From contig WFXO01000032.1 in NCBI GenBank assembly GCA_015490555.1, positions 1 through 37,988 of the forward strand: a stretch of 37,988 bases of DNA, written 5' to 3'. Both the position numbers and the translations under genes were made by a program. Source of the stretch: Caldifarciminota bacterium. GTDB lineage: Bacteria; Hydrothermota; Hydrothermia; WGAB01. Positions 1-8,721 of the stretch are shown in pieces (position 1 is the first letter of the stretch; each line of letters opens with the position of its first letter). The notes under the pieces were generated by a model. It did not search any database. It was not told the DNA's origin and saw only the letters and a program-made list of their open reading frames with translations.

Positions 1-716
1 GGTCTGAGGTCACTTAAGCCTGAGATCGTGGCTCTATGGAAACCTATAAGTAAAAATGCCCAGACAGGAAGGAGGATGGTGGGCCGTAAGAGGAAAAGAT
101 AGTCGATCGGCTTCCAGACCCATGAGTTCATGATCGTATTTTAAGGGTCGAATCTTCTTTCCAAAACTCAGTCATCCAAAACTCACCCGAAAGTCTTGCC
201 TCAAAATGCCCTCGAAATCCCCGTCAGGTACGACAATCTCCTCCCCTCTATGCCCTATCAAAAAGTGAACATAATTTATCTTATGTTAACAATTGGAAAC
301 ACACTGAAAATGAGTGGGTTACGAAAATGGAAATGGAAAACTGTGTGGGCGTTGGAAGGGAGCCACCCGAGTCGGTACTCTCTCGGAAGCAGTTGAGGAA
401 ATTTTCAACGGGATTGTGCGGGGTGGACTTCTTTGGAGATTTTGTTGGGTGTCTCTGATTCCTTTGATGAAGGTTCCAAATTTTCGATCTCGGAGATCCA
501 AATTCCCGGACCTGGTCAAATCACTTTCAATCCATCCCCATGCACCCATGACCCTCCCCACTCCTGAGATCAAGGTTGCAGAGCCTATAAGTCGTTTCTC
601 AGCGAAAGGAACCGCTTCCTATGACTTCTGAGTCATCCAGCACGGCACTCGCCTCCTCACACGCAAAAAATCTATAAATTGCCCTTAGACAGGCCAACCG
701 GTAAAATACTCACACG
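1..716. other. Gene-free 5' stretch
   Basis: No convincing gene was found here. Short open frames exist on both strands, but their translations look random, have no family resemblance and no Shine-Dalgarno sequence. The stretch is visibly richer in A and T than the coding DNA that follows. It contains a 10-bp direct repeat (CCAAAACTCA at 161-170 and 176-185) and ends in the rlmN promoter. It could hold a small RNA or the remains of a decayed gene, but nothing seen supports either. Confidence 0.55.
679..707 (+). promoter_or_regulatory. rlmN promoter, leaderless type
   Basis: TTGCCC at 679-684, a 17-bp spacer, and TAAAAT at 702-707. Only 9 bases separate the -10 box from the ATG at 717, and there is no Shine-Dalgarno sequence. 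Transcription would start about 0-3 bases before the start codon. Confidence 0.65.
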
Positions 717-1796
717 ATGGATCCGGAAAAGAAAAACATTAAGTCTTTGAGTAAGAAAGAGTTAGAGGAATACCTCCGTGAACTTGGGGAACCGAAGTAC
801 CGGAGGAAGCAGATTTTCACCTGGCTTTTCCAAAAGATGGCGTATGACTTCAATGAATTCACCGATCTCCCCAAAGCATTGCGCCAGAGATTGGCTTCAG
901 ACTTCTACATCGGACGTCTGGAAGTCAAGCACCGGGCAGTCTCCTCAGATGGCACGGTGAAATTCTTGCTGAAGTTAGAAGACGGGTTGGAGGTCGAAAC
1001 CGTTCTGATCCCGGATGGAAAACGCCGGACGGTTTGTGTGTCCAGTCAGGTCGGCTGCGCATTGGGCTGCACCTTTTGTGCCACTGGCACCCTCGGTTTC
1101 AAACGGAACCTGGCCACTTGGGAGATTGTTGAACAAGTTCTGATCGCACGACGGTACCTTCGTGACATCGGAGAAGAACGGGATGTCACCAATGTGGTCT
1201 TTATGGGGATGGGCGAGCCGCTCCTCAACTTGGATGCTGTGCTCCAGGCCATCCATATCCTGAACCACGACCGGGGCCCCAACATCGGGGCACGGAAAAT
1301 TACGGTCTCCACCCTGGGCATCCTGGAAGGGATCTACCGGCTGGCGGATAGCCCCATCCAGTTCAAACTGGCGCTCTCCCTCCACTCCGCCATCCAGGAA
1401 AAACGAGAAAAGATCATGCCCTTGGCGAAACGCGTCTCTTTAAAAGATCTCAAAAAAGCGATTGCGTATTTTTATCTGAAGAAACGGCGATGGGTGACCT
1501 TAGAGTATATCCATTTGCCTGGATATAACGACACGGAGGAAGACATCCAGGCCTTAGTGGCCTTTATCGGCACGTTGCCCGTCAAGATCAACGTGATCCC
1601 TTACAACCCATATCCGGGTGGCCCTTTCCGCTCCCCCACTCCCGAAGAGTTCGAAGATTTCATCCGCAGACTTCGAAGACTCCCCTGGACCGTGACGCCC
1701 CGAAAGCCTCGGGGACGAGACATCTTCGGGGCCTGTGGCCAACTCTTTCTCCACGTGAACCGTGCGGAGCCTGTAAAGGGCGTACAAACGCGTTGA
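717..1796 (+). CDS. rlmN: 23S rRNA (adenine(2503)-C(2))-methyltransferase RlmN
   Basis: Radical-SAM enzyme that methylates C2 of A2503 in 23S rRNA, and in many bacteria also A37 of some tRNAs. At 359 aa it is full length for the family. The [4Fe-4S]/SAM motif CxxxCxxC is visible as C114, C118 and C121 (GCALGCTFC). The GMGEPLLN motif follows, and a C-terminal GACGQL carries the methyl-carrier cysteine. The N-terminal part has the usual helical RNA-binding region. The start is fixed by a strong promoter whose -10 box lies 9 bases upstream. The gene converges on acyP with about 25 bases between stop codons and no clear terminator. The call is secure. Confidence 0.97.
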   Translation: MDPEKKNIKSLSKKELEEYLRELGEPKYRRKQIFTWLFQKMAYDFNEFTDLPKALRQRLASDFYIGRLEVKHRAVSSDGTVKFLLKLEDGLEVETVLIPDGKRRTVCVSSQVGCALGCTFCATGTLGFKRNLATWEIVEQVLIARRYLRDIGEERDVTNVVFMGMGEPLLNLDAVLQAIHILNHDRGPNIGARKITVSTLGILEGIYRLADSPIQFKLALSLHSAIQEKREKIMPLAKRVSLKDLKKAIAYFYLKKRRWVTLEYIHLPGYNDTEEDIQALVAFIGTLPVKINVIPYNPYPGGPFRSPTPEEFEDFIRRLRRLPWTVTPRKPRGRDIFGACGQLFLHVNRAEPVKGVQTR

Positions 1797-1821
1797 GCCC
1801 CTCCTCTCCTCTCCTCAATGC

Positions 1822-2100
1822 CTAAAAATACCGGATTTCAAAGTCCTCAAATTCACCGGTATACGGCTCATCCACGACCTCCACGTGGGTTACATGCGCG
1901 GCAGGAGGCCCCTCATGCAAACGCTCGATCAGGGTCTGCACAGCGTCTTCTTCCCCTTCCAGCACCGCCTCAACGCGGCCGTCCATTAAATTCCGAACCC
2001 ATCCGGTCACACCCAACCGGCGGGCGTGTTCCCATGTAAATCGTCGAAAAAAGACCCCCTGGACGATGCCCGAGATCCACACATGCTTCCGGACCTTCAT
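1822..2100 (-). CDS. acyP: Acylphosphatase
   Basis: Small cytoplasmic enzyme that hydrolyses acyl phosphates (carboxyl-phosphate anhydrides). At 92 aa it has the usual family length. The phosphate-binding loop GIVQGVFFRRF contains the catalytic arginine, and GWVRNLMDG contains the catalytic asparagine. Its ATG overlaps the stop of the AMMECR1-like gene (ATGA), so it is the last gene of the hslU operon and is probably translationally coupled. Acylphosphatases are often found in thermophile genomes, but a specific link to its operon partners is not known to me. Confidence 0.95.
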   Translation of the reverse strand: MKVRKHVWISGIVQGVFFRRFTWEHARRLGVTGWVRNLMDGRVEAVLEGEEDAVQTLIERLHEGPPAAHVTHVEVVDEPYTGEFEDFEIRYF

Positions 2101-2660
2101 GACGACGCCACCTCCTCATCCGAGAAGACCAAAGCCTCAAAGCGGTAAATTTGGACATCGGGATCCTTATAGCAGTTCGGGGGTAGCCCTGCTTTCAAAC
2201 ACGTGTACTTGAGGAATGTCTCTCGATCCCACCCCTGTTCCACCGGGACTTGAGGCAACAGGAGTCCCCGAAATGGCCCCTTTTCCATGACCAGCCCGTG
2301 TCTTCCCACCTGGATTTCCTGGAGGTCCTGGACAGGCTCTAAAGGGGTCAACAGGGAGATTTCAAATGTCAAGTCCGGATATTCCTCTGCCTGGACCGGG
2401 GGGAATCGGGGGTCTTGGAAGGCCGAAAGGAGAGCCGCTTCAATGACCATCTCTTCGACATCCCTGGACCGAAACGTACCGATACATCCGCGAAGATGTC
2501 CGTGTTTTTTTAAAGTCACAAATACCCCATAGGGTTGGAGTCCTATCCGTCGTTCGGGTTTCGGCTTCGGGCGTCCTTGGAGTGCGTTCCAGACCGCCTG
2601 ACGTGCAAGATCCAGCAGATAATTTTGATCTTCACGAGAAAGGGAAACCTTAGGCTCCAT
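2097..2660 (-). CDS. AMMECR1-family protein (AmmeMemoRadiSam system protein A)
   Basis: 187-aa AMMECR1-domain protein. The family signature LRGCIG is present (KKHGHLRGCIGTF), followed by the conserved FQDPRFPPV and DLTFEISLLTP segments. Its biochemical role is unknown. In bacteria and archaea it commonly occurs next to a MEMO1-like protein and a radical-SAM protein. I chose the ATG at 2660 because MEPKVSLS begins the conserved part. An in-frame ATG at 2684 would add 8 residues and lengthen the overlap with the upstream MEMO1-like gene, whose stop is at 2650-2652. Neither start has a good Shine-Dalgarno sequence, so translational coupling is likely. Confidence 0.9.
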   Translation of the reverse strand: MEPKVSLSREDQNYLLDLARQAVWNALQGRPKPKPERRIGLQPYGVFVTLKKHGHLRGCIGTFRSRDVEEMVIEAALLSAFQDPRFPPVQAEEYPDLTFEISLLTPLEPVQDLQEIQVGRHGLVMEKGPFRGLLLPQVPVEQGWDRETFLKYTCLKAGLPPNCYKDPDVQIYRFEALVFSDEEVASS

Positions 2661-3477
2661 GGCGGAAAAACCCCACCGCAGCATAGCCTACAAAGTACCC
2701 TACCCGTGTCCCTAACACGTCTAAAGAATTGGTGTACTCCAGAACCTCTCCCTGTTGAATTCCCAATGTCTCGAGGGTCGCCAGCAAGAGAGCGATGGGA
2801 TGAATCCCGCAAGCCATGATCGTTCCACGGTGATGGTCTTCCAGCAGGGTGCTCATATCCCTTTGAAGAATCACTTCCAGGGTCTTTTGATCCATCTCCC
2901 GTCCTTCCTCATAGGAATACCCGTGGTATAAATCCGACGATGTCACCAAGACCCACGGCCGGGATTCCTGAAGGAGTCGTTGGGCCAGGGACTCCCCTGC
3001 CCTTCGGAATGCGTTTCGTTCTAAAGCACCCACCAGGATCGGTACGATTTGGAATTCAGATAGATGGACTTGGAGCCATGGAACCAGAACTTCCAAAGAA
3101 TGTTCGGGGTCGTGATATTCTGCCCCTTCTACGAAATCCTCCGACCCTTCAAGAAGCGCTCGGCCCCATTCCTGATCGATCTCGACGTCGCCCAACGGGG
3201 TCCTCCACTCCTCGCGGAGATCGACAGCCAAATGACGAAGGGGGAAATAATGACTGGGTCCCAAAAGGATCACGAGTTCGGTCTCTTTGGGCAAGGAGCC
3301 GATGGCAACGGCCTGAGGACGCCCCGCATAGGGGTATCCTGCATGAGGGGAAATCACGGCCACCAGGTCGGACCTCGGAGATGGGCTTGTGGAATTGAAC
3401 AAATGTTGAATTGTCCGGAGAAGTTCCTCCGGGTCTGCTGGATAAAAGGTCCCGGCAACCGCAGGTGTCCGTCGCAT
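2650..3477 (-). CDS. MEMO1-family protein (AmmeMemoRadiSam system protein B)
   Basis: 275-aa MEMO-like protein, a fold related to class III extradiol dioxygenases. The N-terminal signature RTPAVAGTFYPADPEEL and the SPHAGYPYAG segment are typical, as are later histidines (GPSHYFPL, SSDLYHGYSYEEG). Its substrate is unknown. It starts 5 bases after the hslU stop and overlaps the AMMECR1-like gene, so the pair is co-transcribed. The third usual member, the radical-SAM protein, is not in this window. RlmN nearby belongs to a different radical-SAM family. Confidence 0.93.
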   Translation of the reverse strand: MRRTPAVAGTFYPADPEELLRTIQHLFNSTSPSPRSDLVAVISPHAGYPYAGRPQAVAIGSLPKETELVILLGPSHYFPLRHLAVDLREEWRTPLGDVEIDQEWGRALLEGSEDFVEGAEYHDPEHSLEVLVPWLQVHLSEFQIVPILVGALERNAFRRAGESLAQRLLQESRPWVLVTSSDLYHGYSYEEGREMDQKTLEVILQRDMSTLLEDHHRGTIMACGIHPIALLLATLETLGIQQGEVLEYTNSLDVLGTRVGYFVGYAAVGFFRHGA

Positions 3478-3482
3478 GGCTC

Positions 3483-4856
3483 TTACAAAATATAGCGCGA
3501 AAGATCGAAATCTTCCACAATGGCCTGAAGCCGTTGGTCTACGTAGTCCTCGTCCACCGTGAACTCGACCAGTCCTGGCTTTGGGAGTTCAAAGAGCAGA
3601 TCCTCCAAAAGGAGGCTCATGACCGTGTGGAGCCGACGAGCCCCGATGTTCTCGGTCTTTTCGTTGACCAGGAAGGCGTAGTGTGCAATCTTTTGGATGG
3701 CTCCTTCCGTAAAGTGGAGTTTCACGCCTTCCGATTCGACTAGGGCTTGGTACTGTTTGGTCAGGGCGTTCTCGGGCTCCACCAGAATCCTTCGGAAATC
3801 CTCTTCTGTCAGTGGATCCAATTCCACTCGAATGGGGAATCGGCCCTGAAGTTCTGGAATCAGGTCTTGTGGACTGGTCATATGGAAGGCTCCCGCGGCA
3901 ATAAAGAGGATGTGGTCTGTCCGAATCATGCCGTGTTTGGTTTGGACGGTGGTCCCTTCGACGATTGGAAGGAGGTCGCGTTGGACGCCTTCCCGGGACA
4001 CATCGGGCCCGCCCCGCCGATCCGTGCCGGCAATTTTATCAATTTCGTCCAGGAAAATGATCCCGGAGGTCTCCGCACGTTTCAACGCTTCCTGGACTAC
4101 CTCATCCATATCGATCAGTTTCTGGGCTTCCTCCTGTTCGAGAATGCGCAGCGCTTCTTTTACGGTCACTTTTCGGCGTTTCCGTTTCTTTGGGAACAGT
4201 GCCTCCAGGCCTTCGGGCATCAGGAGATTGAGTTCCTCGATACCCTGGGGGCTGATCACCTCAAAAAACGGGGCCGCAGGCCGTTCAATCTGAAGTTCGA
4301 CCATCCGGTCGTCAAACTTTCCTTCCCGAAGTAAAGACCGGATCCGTTCCCGCGTTTGCTCAATCTCGGCATCGCTTCGGTCTTCGATCCCCGGGAATAG
4401 GAGTTCGACCACACGGTCCTCTGCAAGTTTTCGTGCCTTTTCCCGGACCTGAGCGGTCTTCTCCGCCTTCACCATATTTACCGCCACATTGACGAGATCC
4501 CGCACCATACTCTCCACATCCCGTCCGACATACCCGACCTCTGTGAACCGTGTGGCTTCTACTTTGACGAAAGGTGCGCGTGCGAGGGCGGCCAGCCGAC
4601 GTGCAATCTCGGTTTTCCCGACGCCCGTCGGGCCAATCATCAAGATATTGTTTGGTGTGATCTCCTCTCGGATCGGCTCCGGGGCGTGCATACGCCGCCA
4701 TCGGTTCCGCAATGCGACCGCCACCGCCTTCTTGGCACGGTCCTGCCCAATGATATACTTGTTCAGTTCTTCAACGATCTGACGGGGTGTCAAGTCAGCC
4801 AAAGAATCTTGAAGGGATTTCGGGACTACAAGACCTGGATCTTTGGGATCCGTCAC
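3483..4856 (-). CDS. hslU: ATP-dependent protease ATPase subunit HslU
   Basis: AAA+ unfoldase of the HslUV (ClpYQ) protease; it unfolds substrates and threads them into the HslV peptidase. It has 457 aa. Walker A is GPTGVGKT (75-82), Walker B is [10 protein letters not shown], and the intermediate I-domain lies between them. A sensor/arginine-finger region ([12 protein letters not shown]) follows. The C-terminus, LSRYIL, matches the tail that docks into and activates HslV, so HslV is expected to exist. It is not adjacent here. The start is a GTG with an excellent Shine-Dalgarno sequence (GAGGAGGTGA at 4861-4870). It heads a minus-strand operon with the MEMO1, AMMECR1 and acyP genes. Confidence 0.97.
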   Translation of the reverse strand: MTDPKDPGLVVPKSLQDSLADLTPRQIVEELNKYIIGQDRAKKAVAVALRNRWRRMHAPEPIREEITPNNILMIGPTGVGKTEIARRLAALARAPFVKVEATRFTEVGYVGRDVESMVRDLVNVAVNMVKAEKTAQVREKARKLAEDRVVELLFPGIEDRSDAEIEQTRERIRSLLREGKFDDRMVELQIERPAAPFFEVISPQGIEELNLLMPEGLEALFPKKRKRRKVTVKEALRILEQEEAQKLIDMDEVVQEALKRAETSGIIFLDEIDKIAGTDRRGGPDVSREGVQRDLLPIVEGTTVQTKHGMIRTDHILFIAAGAFHMTSPQDLIPELQGRFPIRVELDPLTEEDFRRILVEPENALTKQYQALVESEGVKLHFTEGAIQKIAHYAFLVNEKTENIGARRLHTVMSLLLEDLLFELPKPGLVEFTVDEDYVDQRLQAIVEDFDLSRYIL

Positions 4857-4860
4857 GGTC

Positions 4861-4885
4861 TCACCTCCTCTTCCGTTTCATTTTA
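4861..4885 (-). promoter_or_regulatory. hslU -10 box and Shine-Dalgarno leader
   Basis: TAAAAT (complement of 4880-4885) is followed by a leader of about 17-20 bases carrying GAGGAGGTGA, 4 bases before the GTG start. No good -35 box is seen 17 bp upstream. This is a normal leadered start, in contrast to the leaderless genes nearby. Confidence 0.45.
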
Positions 4886-4942
4886 TCTCATGACTTCCAG
4901 GACAGGGAATCCTTGAAAAGCAGAATCTCGAGCGGGCAACGG

Positions 4943-6751
4943 TTACTTGAGGATCACAAATCGGCCGCGTTGGATCTTCCCGGTCCGAAGATCCTTGACC
5001 ACATAGTAGTACATCCCCGATGCAACCGCCTGGTCCCGGTCTGTGATCAAGTTCCAGGTTTCTTCGCCCAGGATCGGGTCATGATGCTCAAGGGTCTTGA
5101 TGAGTTCGCCGTTCAACGTAAAGATGTAAATGATGCAGTCCTCGGGTAGGTTGTAGAACCGGATGACCCTGCCCCGCGGGTCCCCGGGGCGATCCCAAAC
5201 ACTTGACTGTCGGTAGGGATTGGGATAGACCCCTACTTTTTTCTCATGGCTTGGAGGGGTCCCGGGGATCACCTCGATCACGTTCTGGCCGATCGCACTT
5301 TCTAAACTCTCCAGACCGAGAGTCGGTTCCCCTTGATCAAAACTGGTCACCGCATATTCGTATGTGAAGCCATTTTTAACCCCGCGATCCACGAATTCAT
5401 ACCAATCTTCGTACCCAGGGATGTCTGAGTGAGGGGGCAATCCGCGGTTATAGCCGATGCTATCGATCCGATCAAACTCCGCCAACAAGATGAAGGTCGT
5501 ATCCTGGGGCCCCTTCCGATAGATCCGATACCCTTCAAAATCACGTTTGTGGGTATTGGGATCGATGGCCGATTCGGGAGAGTTGTCAAACAAAAGGATT
5601 ACTTCGTTGGATCGGACCCGATAGGTCAACCGTGGGGATGGAGGTGGAGCGGGTAAGATGTAGTGGGAGTCGTATGCCTTTTGGGCCCAAAAGGCGTTGG
5701 TTTTCAGGTGTTCTTCGTTTTCCCCAGCCACAAAGGCGACCGTAAAGACCACCGAATCCCCGGGGAAAAGATGGGGGATCGGACCAATCGAAACCAGGGA
5801 GATAGGGTCAGGGTACCCGTGCTCGATGACATAGGCTTCGTCGACATCCGGATCCCTGACGGTATCCGACATGATTGCGTACCGGATATCATCCTCCACC
5901 GACCCGACCATATCCTGCCAGGACCACCAATGAAAGTTCACCTGAAGAGAATCCATTGGAACCGGCCCCTGGACCCCCAAAATCTTGACCCCTGCCCACT
6001 GCGTGGCCAACGTGTCGACTCCGGAGTTGTGCTCATAGACCATCCGGAGGGAGTCGTCGAAGTATAACCGTTTGAATTGGAACATATCGGAAGAGTTGAA
6101 GCGGTCTCCCCAGAAGTCCCGTGAGGCAGAGACCAACTCGGCATACATGCCCAGGTACACGTCGCTTAGTTCCGCTTCCGGGTTGTCGTTATAAATCACA
6201 AATTCCACGATGACAAAATCGTCGGCATAGGAGTAACTCCAGGCATAACTTCGCTGATGGACACGGAGATACAGGGGCTGATGGTTCGGTGGCAACGGAT
6301 CGGCGATGTAGTCGTAATACGTCGCCAGGAAGTCTTGCTCAGAGACAGCCTCAGGGGTGTAGTACGCGCTGGTAATAAGGGAGGAGCGCTCGATCACGGT
6401 GTCTCCGATCTCCGGGGTCGGGGAAAATTCGAAGCCCTGGGTTCCCGCAGAGGCGGAGGTGGCGTCCGAAACCGCCGTCGTTACACGAGGTTGACCCGTC
6501 ATTGGGTCAATGGCGCCGACCCATAGTCCTGCGCGATAGAGGTGTTCGTTCCCGGAACCTTTGGGGTATTCCATCGAGGGCAAGGGTTGGAAAGTGTGGG
6601 GGTCATAGACCCGGAAGCCGTTGCCCAACATTCCGAAGTTGGAAACGGTCAAAGCCACCTTACCGATCGTGGTGTAATGGTAAACATCGGTAACCGCCGA
6701 GGCTAAGCCCAGCATCCCCAAGAGGCTTGCCCATGCCAACAGTTTTCGCAT
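4943..6751 (-). CDS. Exported protein with C-terminal T9SS/FlgD-like sorting domain
   Basis: About 602 aa. It has an N-terminal signal peptide (RKLLAWASLLGMLGLASA) and a large extracellular region with many aromatic and acidic residues. A fibronectin-like segment follows (YRVRSNEVILLFDNSPESA onward). The C-terminal 90 or so residues (VYPNPYRQSS through GKIQRGRFVILK) resemble the type A C-terminal domain of type-9-secreted proteins and FlgD-like Ig domains. The second ATG (6751) is preferred because GGAGG lies 6 bases before it and abuts the first ATG at 6757. It is the last gene of the PorV-like operon. Its function is unknown beyond being secreted or surface-attached. Confidence 0.85.
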   Translation of the reverse strand: MRKLLAWASLLGMLGLASAVTDVYHYTTIGKVALTVSNFGMLGNGFRVYDPHTFQPLPSMEYPKGSGNEHLYRAGLWVGAIDPMTGQPRVTTAVSDATSASAGTQGFEFSPTPEIGDTVIERSSLITSAYYTPEAVSEQDFLATYYDYIADPLPPNHQPLYLRVHQRSYAWSYSYADDFVIVEFVIYNDNPEAELSDVYLGMYAELVSASRDFWGDRFNSSDMFQFKRLYFDDSLRMVYEHNSGVDTLATQWAGVKILGVQGPVPMDSLQVNFHWWSWQDMVGSVEDDIRYAIMSDTVRDPDVDEAYVIEHGYPDPISLVSIGPIPHLFPGDSVVFTVAFVAGENEEHLKTNAFWAQKAYDSHYILPAPPPSPRLTYRVRSNEVILLFDNSPESAIDPNTHKRDFEGYRIYRKGPQDTTFILLAEFDRIDSIGYNRGLPPHSDIPGYEDWYEFVDRGVKNGFTYEYAVTSFDQGEPTLGLESLESAIGQNVIEVIPGTPPSHEKKVGVYPNPYRQSSVWDRPGDPRGRVIRFYNLPEDCIIYIFTLNGELIKTLEHHDPILGEETWNLITDRDQAVASGMYYYVVKDLRTGKIQRGRFVILK

Positions 6752-6753
6752 GT

Positions 6754-7704
6754 TCATCCTCCGCCACCTCCGGTATCTGGCGGTGGGGGCGGTTTCTCCA
6801 CCCGCTCAAATTTCAGAATGCGGTTTTGATCCGTCAAAACGTAAAGGTATTTCCCGGTGAGGCTGACTGTGAGCCGAATCGGGGCCTCCGGAACGCCCGT
6901 CGAGGCTTCCAGATCTACGACGGTCAACACAGAGCCATCCGGTCGGAAGACCTGAACCCGTGCATTTCCAGAGTCGGCCACATAGATAAAGCCATTCTCA
7001 TCGACCGCCACATCCAGGGGCCGTCGGAACATCCCCTGCGCGGTATCGCCGTCGGGGTTGAGCCCCCCTAAATGCAGAACACTCTGAAGGGACGAGGCGT
7101 AAGGGTCCCAGACTTCGACCCAGTTGTGTCCGGAAACCGCGACATACAGCCAGCCACCCTGAAAGGCGAGTCCTCTGGGCTCGTCCACATAAAGGATCCC
7201 GGACCCGAAAGTTGACAGGGTATCCACCAGAGTGTCTTGAACCTGGAGGACAAGATCCGCATCGGGGAGGGTCAGAAAGAGGCCCTGATTTTCACCTTCT
7301 ACAAGCCCTGCAATCGCCAGTTCCGGAAAAGAGGCAAACGATAAGGTATCCAGAGGAGTCCCATCCAAGGTCAGGTGGTAAATCCCTTCCATGGCTGCGA
7401 TCCAGAGCGTGTGATCGCTCCCGAAATCGATCGCGGTTCCATGGTATGGCCAAACGGCGACCTCCGTGCCGTTTCCGAAGAATTTGTGGATGCCTGCAGA
7501 ATCTAAAACGTATAAATACCCATCCGCGCCGTATTCCAAGTCCATAAGGGTGCCGGAGAGGTGTTCTCCCCAGGTCGAAATAAACGTGTAGGTGGACTCG
7601 GGCGGGATTTCTCCGGAGGGCTCCGGCGGCAGGGCCATTTTTTCTGTACAGCCCCACCATAGAAGGGATGCCGCTATGAAGCCCAAGATGCTTATCTTCT
7701 TCAT
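6754..7704 (-). CDS. NHL-repeat lipoprotein
   Basis: 316-aa predicted lipoprotein. The signal peptide MKKISILGFIAASLLWWGC ends in a lipobox cysteine. Beta-propeller repeats of NHL type follow; the clearest is RPLDVAVDENGFIYVADSGNARVQVF. The C-terminal tail is rich in proline and glycine (PPPPPDTGGGGG). The start at 7704 overlaps the stop of the PorV-like gene (ATGA), which supports MKK over the in-frame ATG 18 bases upstream. Its own stop overlaps the start region of the next gene. It probably sits in the outer membrane as a binding or scaffold protein. The ligand is unknown. Confidence 0.85.
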   Translation of the reverse strand: MKKISILGFIAASLLWWGCTEKMALPPEPSGEIPPESTYTFISTWGEHLSGTLMDLEYGADGYLYVLDSAGIHKFFGNGTEVAVWPYHGTAIDFGSDHTLWIAAMEGIYHLTLDGTPLDTLSFASFPELAIAGLVEGENQGLFLTLPDADLVLQVQDTLVDTLSTFGSGILYVDEPRGLAFQGGWLYVAVSGHNWVEVWDPYASSLQSVLHLGGLNPDGDTAQGMFRRPLDVAVDENGFIYVADSGNARVQVFRPDGSVLTVVDLEASTGVPEAPIRLTVSLTGKYLYVLTDQNRILKFERVEKPPPPPDTGGGGG

Positions 7705-8675
7705 CGGATCGCTAAACTCCATCGTGACACAGCGGGGAGATATCCGTAGCCCGTAATCGAATACTCAAAAGTGAAACGGCTCAGGTGGAGGGAAAGGCCG
7801 GCCGAGGCACCGGAGGGTGGAAACGAGGAACCGGGTGCTGGAGTCCGCATGTTGTATCCGAAATAGACACGGAACGTGGAAACGGGTCGAAACTCCAGTC
7901 CCCACCGGACGGTTTCTTCTTCGTCAGAAGGTTTTTCGAGTTGGAGGACCCCATAGAGTTCCCGGGTCAGTTGGCCGGAGACCCCCATGCGGTAGGTAAT
8001 CGGCAAGGAGAACCCTTCGTAGCCTCGAGGGGCGAAGAGATCGGGTCCCAGATGGGAAAGCACTACCCCGATCTTGATATCCCGGTATCCCACATCGTAG
8101 AGCGTTCCGATATCTAACGCCACCCCATGGTATTTGACATCGGCCAGGGTTTCCTGGATCAATTTGAGGGTCAGACCGTAGCCGAAGCGGTCGGTAATGG
8201 TGCGCGCGTAAGTGAAACCGAGATACAGCCCTCCATTGCTAAAATATCGTCCTGTTCCAAAGGGGTGGTTTTCGTCCGTTTCCTCGATGTATCCAGCAAG
8301 GAGGGCTCCGAGTTGAATCCCCAGTGCGCCATTCTTCCGAGGCATGACCACCCCGACCCATTCATGGGACACATCCAGGAACCAATCCGTGTGGTTGGCA
8401 TAGGCTTGGGTGGTCCGGAAGAAAGAGACGATTCCGGGATTCCAGTAGAGGGCCGAAGCGTCTTCAAGAATCGAGACCGCAGCGCCAGCCAGACCCGTTG
8501 CTTCGGCGCCTGGTCCGATTTTCAGGAATTGGGCCTGGGTGGTCCCGACTTTCTGCCCACCCAAGCCGTAGAGCAAAGACGCCAGGACAAAGAACAGCAA
8601 CGCCCCACTTGTCCCCCAGATCAAACGATTCCACATCTTCCATATGGGATGATTTGTCCGTTTTGAGTCTTCCAT
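7701..8675 (-). CDS. PorV/PorQ-family outer-membrane protein
   Basis: 324 aa. A hydrophobic N-terminal segment (GALLFFVLASLLYGL) is followed by AQFLKIGPGAEATGLAGA and SALYWNPGIV. These match the start of the PorV/PorQ/UPF0164 beta-barrel family, which includes the PorV partner of type-9 secretion in Bacteroidota. The rest alternates polar and hydrophobic residues as in a barrel. The ATG at 8675 is chosen; the only in-frame start upstream is a TTG at 8687 that lies inside the -10 box. First gene of a three-gene operon with the NHL lipoprotein and the T9SS-type exported protein, consistent with a secretion or surface role. Confidence 0.85.
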   Translation of the reverse strand: MEDSKRTNHPIWKMWNRLIWGTSGALLFFVLASLLYGLGGQKVGTTQAQFLKIGPGAEATGLAGAAVSILEDASALYWNPGIVSFFRTTQAYANHTDWFLDVSHEWVGVVMPRKNGALGIQLGALLAGYIEETDENHPFGTGRYFSNGGLYLGFTYARTITDRFGYGLTLKLIQETLADVKYHGVALDIGTLYDVGYRDIKIGVVLSHLGPDLFAPRGYEGFSLPITYRMGVSGQLTRELYGVLQLEKPSDEEETVRWGLEFRPVSTFRVYFGYNMRTPAPGSSFPPSGASAGLSLHLSRFTFEYSITGYGYLPAVSRWSLAIR

Positions 8676-8686
8676 GGTGGTCTCCA

Positions 8687-8692
8687 ATTATA
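8687..8692 (-). promoter_or_regulatory. -10 box of PorV-like operon
   Basis: Perfect TATAAT (complement of 8687-8692), 11 bases before the ATG at 8675. The -35 match 17 bp upstream is weak (TTTCCC). The predicted leader is only about 4 bases. Confidence 0.5.
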
Positions 8693-8721
8693 CACTGGCC
8701 ATTCTCAAGGGGAAATGCGAT

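Noticed and set aside
1-102. Open frame entering from the left edge on plus
   Set aside because: Only 33 codons, no recognisable sequence and ordinary chance length; it cannot be supported as the end of a gene.
161-185. CCAAAACTCA direct repeat as a CRISPR or regulatory array
   Set aside because: Only two 10-bp copies with a 5-bp gap; no further units and no cas genes.
319-573. 84-codon minus-strand frame in the gene-free stretch
   Set aside because: No start signal, no promoter and a random-looking composition with no family similarity.
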